The notes under the pieces: model-generated | Told to the model about the DNA's origin: nothing | The model's database searches: none | The model's input: only the letters and a program-made list of their open reading frames with translations | Shown here: piece after piece, positions 60,038 to 64,000 of the stretch | How the letters are laid out: every line of letters starts with the position of its first letter | Numbering within the stretch: the stretch's first letter is position 1 | Program-made: the position numbers and the translations under genes | DNA from: CAYRDK01 sp043819345 | Lineage (GTDB): Bacteria > Omnitrophota > Gorgyraeia > Velamenicoccales > Velamenicoccaceae | Assembly (NCBI GenBank): GCA_043819345.1 | Contig: JBDREX010000008.1 | Location: 61,084 to 125,083 of the forward strand | DNA: 64,000 nt | Direction: 5' to 3'

Positions 60038-61113
60038 AACATTTTATGCGCCTTGCTTTAGAATTGGCGGCTAAGGCAGAAGGGAAGACGTATCCGAATC
60101 CTTTGGTAGGCGCTCTTATCGTGAAAAATGGCCATGTTGTTGGTCAGGGTTTTCATAAAAAAGCGGGAGGGCCGCACGCGGAGGTTTTTGCTCTAAAAGA
60201 TGCTGGAAAAAAAGCTTTAGGTGCCACATTATTTTGTACGTTTGAGCCTTGTGCGCATTATGGTGCGACGGGCCCTTGTGTAAAGGAAATTGTTGCCTCC
60301 GGCATTAAAAAAGTGTATGTCGGTATGGTTGATCCAAATCCTTTAACGCGGGGCAAAGGCATAGCTTTTTTAAGAAAAAATGGTATCAAGGTTTATGTTG
60401 GTTTTTTAAAAAGAGAGATTGCCCGCCTTAATGAAAGTTTTATTAAGGCTGTGGAGACAAATGTGCCTTTTGTTACGGTTAAAAGCGCTGCATCTTTAGA
60501 CGGAAAGATTGCCACAAGCTGTGGCGAGTCTAAATGGATTACTTCAAAGGCATCGCGGGTATACGCGCATTATTTGCGAAGATATTATGATGCTATTATG
60601 GTCGGAATCAATACTGTTTTAAAAGATGATCCTTCGTTGGAGCCCTGCAATCGTCACCATCGTTTTGTTAAGATTATTGTCGATTCGGATTTAAAGATTC
60701 CTCTCACCGCGCGTTTATTAAAAACAAAATCAAAGGTTGTTATCGCTGCTGTGCGAAAGAATAAGGCTAAAGAAGAGCAGTTGATTAAGCGAGGGGTTGA
60801 AATTATTTATACAAGGGGAAACGGGTCGAGAGTGGACCTCAAAGAGCTTTTGAAGAAGCTAAATGATTTAAAGGTCAGAAATATTCTTGTTGAAGGTGGC
60901 GCAGAACTTGTCGGTTCTTTTTTAGAGGAACGTTTGGCGGATAAAGCATTGTTTTTTATAGCGTCAAAGATTATTGGCGGCAGGCGTGCATTATCGGCTG
61001 TTGGAGGAGAAGGCGTTCAAAGGTTAGATCAGGCAGTTTGTTTAAAGAATTATCATATCAGGAGAATAAAAGAAGATATTTTAATAGAAGGATATCTGAA
61101 ATACTCCAAATGA
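60022..61113 (+). CDS. ribD: Bifunctional riboflavin deaminase/reductase RibD
   Basis: Deaminates and reduces the pyrimidine intermediate. 363 residues. N-terminal deaminase (zinc site HAEVFA, about 51, and PCAHYGATGPC, about 76-86), C-terminal reductase (VTVKSAASLDGKIATSCGES, about 152-171, and VEGGAELVGSF). Starts inside the PHP gene. Confidence 0.96.
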   Translation: MRFNVKHFMRLALELAAKAEGKTYPNPLVGALIVKNGHVVGQGFHKKAGGPHAEVFALKDAGKKALGATLFCTFEPCAHYGATGPCVKEIVASGIKKVYVGMVDPNPLTRGKGIAFLRKNGIKVYVGFLKREIARLNESFIKAVETNVPFVTVKSAASLDGKIATSCGESKWITSKASRVYAHYLRRYYDAIMVGINTVLKDDPSLEPCNRHHRFVKIIVDSDLKIPLTARLLKTKSKVVIAAVRKNKAKEEQLIKRGVEIIYTRGNGSRVDLKELLKKLNDLKVRNILVEGGAELVGSFLEERLADKALFFIASKIIGGRRALSAVGGEGVQRLDQAVCLKNYHIRRIKEDILIEGYLKYSK

Positions 61114-61143
61114 CACATTTGAGGCCAGACGTCAAATGCGTCA
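61111..61143. other. Hairpin between ribD and ribE
   Basis: TGACACATTTGA pairs with TCAAATGCGTCA (11 of 12 positions) around a 9-nt loop. No T-run follows, so it is probably not a terminator. It may limit ribE translation or serve as an RNA processing site. It overlaps the ribD stop. Confidence 0.5.
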
Positions 61144-61161
61144 TTTGATATAGAGGTTAAA

Positions 61162-61737
61162 ATGTTTACGGGATTAATTGAAGGATTGGGGCATATTGTT
61201 GGTATGATAAGCAAAAACGGCATGATTCGCCTTGAAATTGAAGCCAGCTCAATTTATGAAGGTGTTAAGACAGGCGATAGTATTGCTGTCAACGGTGTTT
61301 GTCTGACTGTGGCAGGGACAAAAGGGCATAATTTTATTTTTGATGTTATGCTTGAAACCTCACGAAATACGACCTTAGGGAAGCTGAAATTGAAAGATCA
61401 GGTTAATTTAGAAAGGGCTTTGAAAGTTGGGGATCGGCTGGGTGGCCATTTTGTGACAGGGCACATTGATTGCGTGGGTGTTATCCGGTCAAAGAAGGTA
61501 TCCTTGGGGAATGTGTCATTTCATATCGGGCTCAAACCTGTATTTTTAAAATATCTCGTTTGCCGCGGATCGGTGGCTGTTGATGGTATTAGTTTAACAA
61601 TAGCTGAAATTAAAAAAGGTGGATTTACGGTTTGTATTATTCCTCACACGCTTGAAAAAACGATTTTAAAAAAGAAGACGGCTGGTGATAAGGTTAATGT
61701 TGAGTTGGATATGCTCGTCAAAAGTGTGAAACAATAG
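61162..61737 (+). CDS. ribE: Riboflavin synthase alpha chain
   Basis: Dismutates lumazine to riboflavin. 191 residues made of two similar barrels, each ending in a VNGVCLTVA or VDGISLTIA motif; MFTGLIEGLGHI and GGHFVTGHIDCVG are the family signatures. ATG 61162 has AGAGG upstream. Last gene of the operon, so all riboflavin steps except the dephosphorylation are encoded together. Confidence 0.96.
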   Translation: MFTGLIEGLGHIVGMISKNGMIRLEIEASSIYEGVKTGDSIAVNGVCLTVAGTKGHNFIFDVMLETSRNTTLGKLKLKDQVNLERALKVGDRLGGHFVTGHIDCVGVIRSKKVSLGNVSFHIGLKPVFLKYLVCRGSVAVDGISLTIAEIKKGGFTVCIIPHTLEKTILKKKTAGDKVNVELDMLVKSVKQ

Positions 61738-61742
61738 CCAGA

Positions 61743-61771
61743 TTGTCAATTTAATCTTTTTGTGATACTAT
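61743..61771 (+). promoter_or_regulatory. Possible promoter of tRNA-Pro
   Basis: TTGTCA (61743-61748), 17-bp spacer, TACTAT (61766-61771), about 95 bp before the mature tRNA. Confidence 0.5.
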
Positions 61772-61865
61772 ATTTTTTCACTGTTTAGAGCTTGATTTGA
61801 TTTTTTTGTTTTTGACTTCTGTTTTTCTGTGGTCTGTCGACTGTTAACTGTGGACAGGTTTTTTT

Positions 61866-61940
61866 CGGGGAGTGGCTCAGTTTGGCTAGAGCGCAACGTT
61901 CGGGACGTTGAGGTCGTGGGTTCAAGTCCCACCTCCCCGA
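61866..61940 (+). tRNA. tRNA-Pro (anticodon CGG)
   Basis: 75 nt. Acceptor CGGGGAG/CTCCCCG, discriminator A, D-arm GCTCAGTTTGGCTAGAGC, anticodon stem CAACG/CGTTG around TTCGGGA with anticodon CGG, T-arm GTGGG/CCCAC. CCA not encoded. Confidence 0.95.
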
Positions 61941-61965
61941 CTTTTTTCGCTTTGCGAAAAAAGTC
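61939..61965 (+). terminator. Hairpin after tRNA-Pro
   Basis: 12-bp stem GACTTTTTTCGC/GCGAAAAAAGTC with a TTT loop directly at the tRNA 3' end. Could terminate transcription or guide 3' trimming; the T-run is inside the 5' arm rather than after the stem. Confidence 0.5.
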
Positions 61966-62036
61966 GAAGTGAGGAGAAAGGAGATAGGTGAAAGGTGAAG
62001 AAATTCTTTCTCTGAACGATCTAATCTCCATGTTTC

Positions 62037-62165
62037 AGTTTTCACGGGTTTTGTGAAAACTACTAAGGGGTGACAGGAGCCCCGTCGATTTTTGGCGGGC
62101 GACGCCAGAGGGACGATAGTCCCTATGGAATCAGTTGTAAAACTGATTGAGTGAGGGCGCCGGTT
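62037..62165. other. Cluster of stable hairpins, possible structured RNA or palindromic element
   Basis: Within 130 bp: AGTTTTCAC/GTGAAAACT (62037-62061, 9 bp), GGGG/CCCC near 62067-62083, AGGGAC/GTCCCT with GATA loop (62109-62124), and AATCAGTT/AACTGATT with GTAA loop (62129-62148, 8 bp, GNRA-type). A 3' GGCGCC closes the set. No credible ORF fits; the minus-strand frame across it is a tRNA shadow. Candidate ncRNA or repeat; no function assigned. Confidence 0.5.
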
Positions 62166-62207
62166 CATTAATTTTCAAATCTCTATAATTTTCCGCAGGT
62201 TTTTATC

Positions 62208-62735
62208 CTAAAAGGCAATTTCTGCCATATAGTTTAATTCAGCAGATTCAATGTTTGGATTGTTTTTGAGAATCCTGATCCATTTTTCTTCCTCGCCTTT
62301 TTCAACTGTTACAGATAATATGATGGCGTGAGTTTCGACAGATTGGATGATTAAGCCCTCAAGGCCTGAAACGAGCGTATTTACTTCTTTCATAGCTGTT
62401 TGGAGCTTACAATAAGCGAACAGGATGTCAAAAGGGCTATCAGGGGTGCTTAGCTGTGTCTCAACAATAAGAAATAGCCTGCTGTTAAGCAGATGACGTT
62501 TATAATTTTGAGCATTATGCCTAGACGTTTTAAAAAAATAGGTGTATTGGGAGAATACGATATCTTTAATTGGTAGGTTATAGTCGTCTAAGATTTTTAG
62601 AGCCTGCTGTCCGGAAACATATTCTTTAAATCCGATAACAACTTCTCCTGGGGCGAATTTGTCTTGGCTTTTATCTGCATGGCAGGACAGAATGGCTGTG
62701 AATACAAAAAAAGTAGTGAATAATAGTTTTCTCAT
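62208..62735 (-). CDS. Secreted or lipoprotein resembling a stand-alone subtilase propeptide
   Basis: 175 residues. N-terminal signal MRKLLFTTFFVFTAILSC, where ILSC is a plausible lipobox. The start of the mature part (KFAPGEVVIGFKEYVSGQQA) and its end (WIRILKNNPNIESAELNYMA) resemble the two halves of fervidolysin-type I9 propeptides, which normally precede a subtilisin domain. No protease domain follows here. Could be a free inhibitor/chaperone or a remnant. Confidence 0.65.
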   Translation of the reverse strand: MRKLLFTTFFVFTAILSCHADKSQDKFAPGEVVIGFKEYVSGQQALKILDDYNLPIKDIVFSQYTYFFKTSRHNAQNYKRHLLNSRLFLIVETQLSTPDSPFDILFAYCKLQTAMKEVNTLVSGLEGLIIQSVETHAIILSVTVEKGEEEKWIRILKNNPNIESAELNYMAEIAF

Positions 62736-62808
62736 GATTTAAGCCCATTCTTTTGTTTTATTTTTCATAATAACTGGTAGTTTGCTGGATTAAATTATAT
62801 GGAGCTGT

Positions 62809-63264
62809 TTATGCTTGTAGATAATATATAATGTTTGTGTCGTCTGTGAAAATGAATTTTATATGTGGTTCACTGTTCTCGTTGCTTTCTCTTCCATAAA
62901 TACTCATTGTTTTGTAATTATTTGCCTTTTTCCACCAAGACAGGTTGTGACCATCGATATGTTTGAGAAGCGTATAGGCAAATTCGGGAATTTTTTCATA
63001 TTTTGCGAGTCCATTTTCTTTAATAATGTTTTGTATGTCTTCTTGATTTGCGTTGAAAACAAAAACAAGGGGCCCGTGCATGGCGCACCTGTCTCTGTAA
63101 TGATTTAAAACCAGTATTGTCCGGGATGATTGAGATAACACATGGGCTTTAAAAAGGCGGCTGGGGTTTGTTGAGAACAATAAGCTGAGAACAACTAAAA
63201 ATCCTATTGTAATTATAAAGATGGTTGTTTTCTCTACTGTCTTGTTTTTTTGTGAAATTGGCAC
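62809..63264 (-). CDS. Membrane-anchored protein of unknown function
   Basis: 151 residues. A single membrane helix at about residues 14-31, the rest facing the periplasm (RDRCAMHGPLVFVFNANQED, YTLLKHIDGHNLSWWKKANN, IKFIFTDDTNIIYYLQA). No family recognised. Together with the preceding gene it forms a two-gene minus-strand island between tRNA-Pro and acyP. The 295 bp after its start (63265-63559) hold no other gene I can support. Confidence 0.65.
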   Translation of the reverse strand: MPISQKNKTVEKTTIFIITIGFLVVLSLLFSTNPSRLFKAHVLSQSSRTILVLNHYRDRCAMHGPLVFVFNANQEDIQNIIKENGLAKYEKIPEFAYTLLKHIDGHNLSWWKKANNYKTMSIYGRESNENSEPHIKFIFTDDTNIIYYLQA

Positions 63265-63485
63265 AATATGTTCTTTTCTGCATTGATTTTGGTATGATTG
63301 ATTATATGTTGCTCTGACCAGTTTATTCTACCATATTTTTGATGATTGATAAAAAAAGATAGGCAGATCTTAGTTGAGGTAATGTCAGATAAATTGTTTA
63401 AATTGTGCTAAAGGTTTAGTTTCCTGTTTGGTATTTAGCTTGCTAAAGATAGCGTAAATAATCATTTGAACATAGTTGAATTTAA

Positions 63486-63515
63486 TTGGTAAAAATAGCC
63501 TGCATTGTGTATAAT
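63486..63515 (+). promoter_or_regulatory. Possible promoter of acyP
   Basis: TTGGTA (63486-63491), 18-bp spacer, TATAAT (63510-63515), 44 bp before the ATG. Confidence 0.45.
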
Positions 63516-63559
63516 AAGTGATCAAATAGTGAAAAAATAGCTATATTTCTATAGATATT

Positions 63560-63832
63560 ATGCATAAAAGAGTTCATATTGTATTCAGAGGTATGGTGCA
63601 GGGAGTGGGATTTCGCTATACAAGTGAATCCATAGCAGGTTCTTTGGGCGTGGAAGGCTGGGTTAGAAATGTTCCCAGCGGTGAAGTTGAGCTTGTGGTT
63701 GAGCAAGAGGAGAGTGTTTTAAATGATTTTATATGCCGCCTGGAAGATGAGTTTGGCGGGTATATTAAAGATAAACAGGTTGATTGGAGTACGGCAACAG
63801 GTGAATTTGATGGTTTCAGGATAGAGTTTTAG
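63560..63832 (+). CDS. acyP: Acylphosphatase
   Basis: Hydrolyses acyl phosphates. 90 residues, the family size. VHIVFRGMVQGVGFRYTSES carries the phosphate-binding arginine, and GWVRNVPSGEVELVVE the catalytic asparagine. Alone on the plus strand with its own likely promoter. Confidence 0.95.
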   Translation: MHKRVHIVFRGMVQGVGFRYTSESIAGSLGVEGWVRNVPSGEVELVVEQEESVLNDFICRLEDEFGGYIKDKQVDWSTATGEFDGFRIEF

Positions 63833-63902
63833 GAATAAACACCTAATTATAGGCAATAGGCTGTTAACCCTGGCGTCTAAACACTGGAAAAATTCCTGAC
63901 GA

Positions 63903-63940
63903 AATTTTTCTCAGTAGCCGCTAGGATTAACATTGTAAGG
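63903..63940. repeat. CAGTAGCCGC element, second copy
   Basis: 38 bp that match 31076-31113 with two differences (CTCAGTAGCCGCTAGGATTA part shown). Downstream, TGAGAAATT and AATTTCTCA (about 63956-63993) form another partial inverted repeat. The 63833-64000 stretch is noncoding, with no gene visible. Confidence 0.7.
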
Positions 63941-64000
63941 CCCCTTGCTTCATCAATGAGAAATTCTCATCTACGTGACAATTTCTCATTAAGCTTCGGG

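Noticed and set aside
61785..62168. Minus-strand ORF of 127 codons across tRNA-Pro
   Set aside because: Its GRWDLNPRPQRPERCA-type sequence is the antisense reading of a tRNA gene, a frequent spurious annotation.

Overview
This is 64 kb of a compact, AT-leaning bacterial chromosome from a Gram-negative (diderm) lineage. The outer membrane is implied by an Mla-type lipid ABC transporter (mlaE, mlaF, mlaD) and the LPS-export permeases lptF and lptG. RAYT-type transposases with GTAGGGGC palindromes, a zinc-type L28, an M29 aminopeptidase, a DUF5679-like protein and dense housekeeping gene packing suggest an uncultivated candidate phylum such as Omnitrophota. That placement is inference from gene flavour, not from a marker tree. 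Nearly everything is chromosomal core. There is no prophage, integrase, CRISPR array or defence island.

Layout. 1-21.8 kb is a long plus-strand run: clpC (5' truncated), an exported AsmA-like protein, mlaE-mlaF-mlaD-radA, a PIN-TRAM protein, ispD-ispF (isoprenoids), cysE-cysS, tmk-holB-ricT, metG-tatD, a DUF362 ferredoxin protein, mtnA-thiL, then tsaE, two unknown genes, tsaB and alr. 21.9-24.8 kb is a minus-strand operon, comF-lptF-lptG. It diverges from pyrE (24.9 kb) through back-to-back promoters that appear to give leaderless mRNAs. A transposase remnant with palindromes follows. Next come a BaiN/HI0933-type flavoprotein, a Maf protein fused in frame to an M48 metallopeptidase, two envelope proteins and tRNA-Leu. 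30-31.2 kb holds a hemerythrin gene, tRNA-Phe, a duplication of the tRNA 3' half and several repeats.

31.2-45.2 kb carries trpB-trpA, an M16 peptidase, a 47-residue zinc-ribbon protein, rsfS (apparently starting at AUA), argS, recJ, rpmB (minus), a GGQ peptide-release-like protein, tex, an intact RAYT transposase, an M29 aminopeptidase and an unknown protein. 45.3-55.4 kb has rpsO-pnp, ftsK, a RodZ-like gene, rimO-pgsA-pgpA, and a GspE/PilB-type ATPase whose MshEN domain is a separate downstream gene. thpR and cinA lie on the minus strand at 55.4-56.5 kb. They share a promoter region with an FMN-riboswitch-controlled riboflavin operon running ribBA-ribH-nusB-PHP phosphoesterase-ribD-ribE. The window ends with tRNA-Pro, a cluster of hairpins, two small envelope proteins on the minus strand, acyP and a repeat.

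The most unusual points are these: (a) four promoter/start pairs whose -10 box lies 6-8 bp before the ATG, pointing to leaderless transcripts; (b) the Maf-M48 fusion; (c) an FMN riboswitch carrying an extra hairpin that resembles a dispersed repeat; (d) two transposase copies with the same pair of palindromes built into their reading frames; (e) an AUA start for rsfS; and (f) a split secretion/pilus ATPase. I did not find a clearly new multigene defence or metabolic system.
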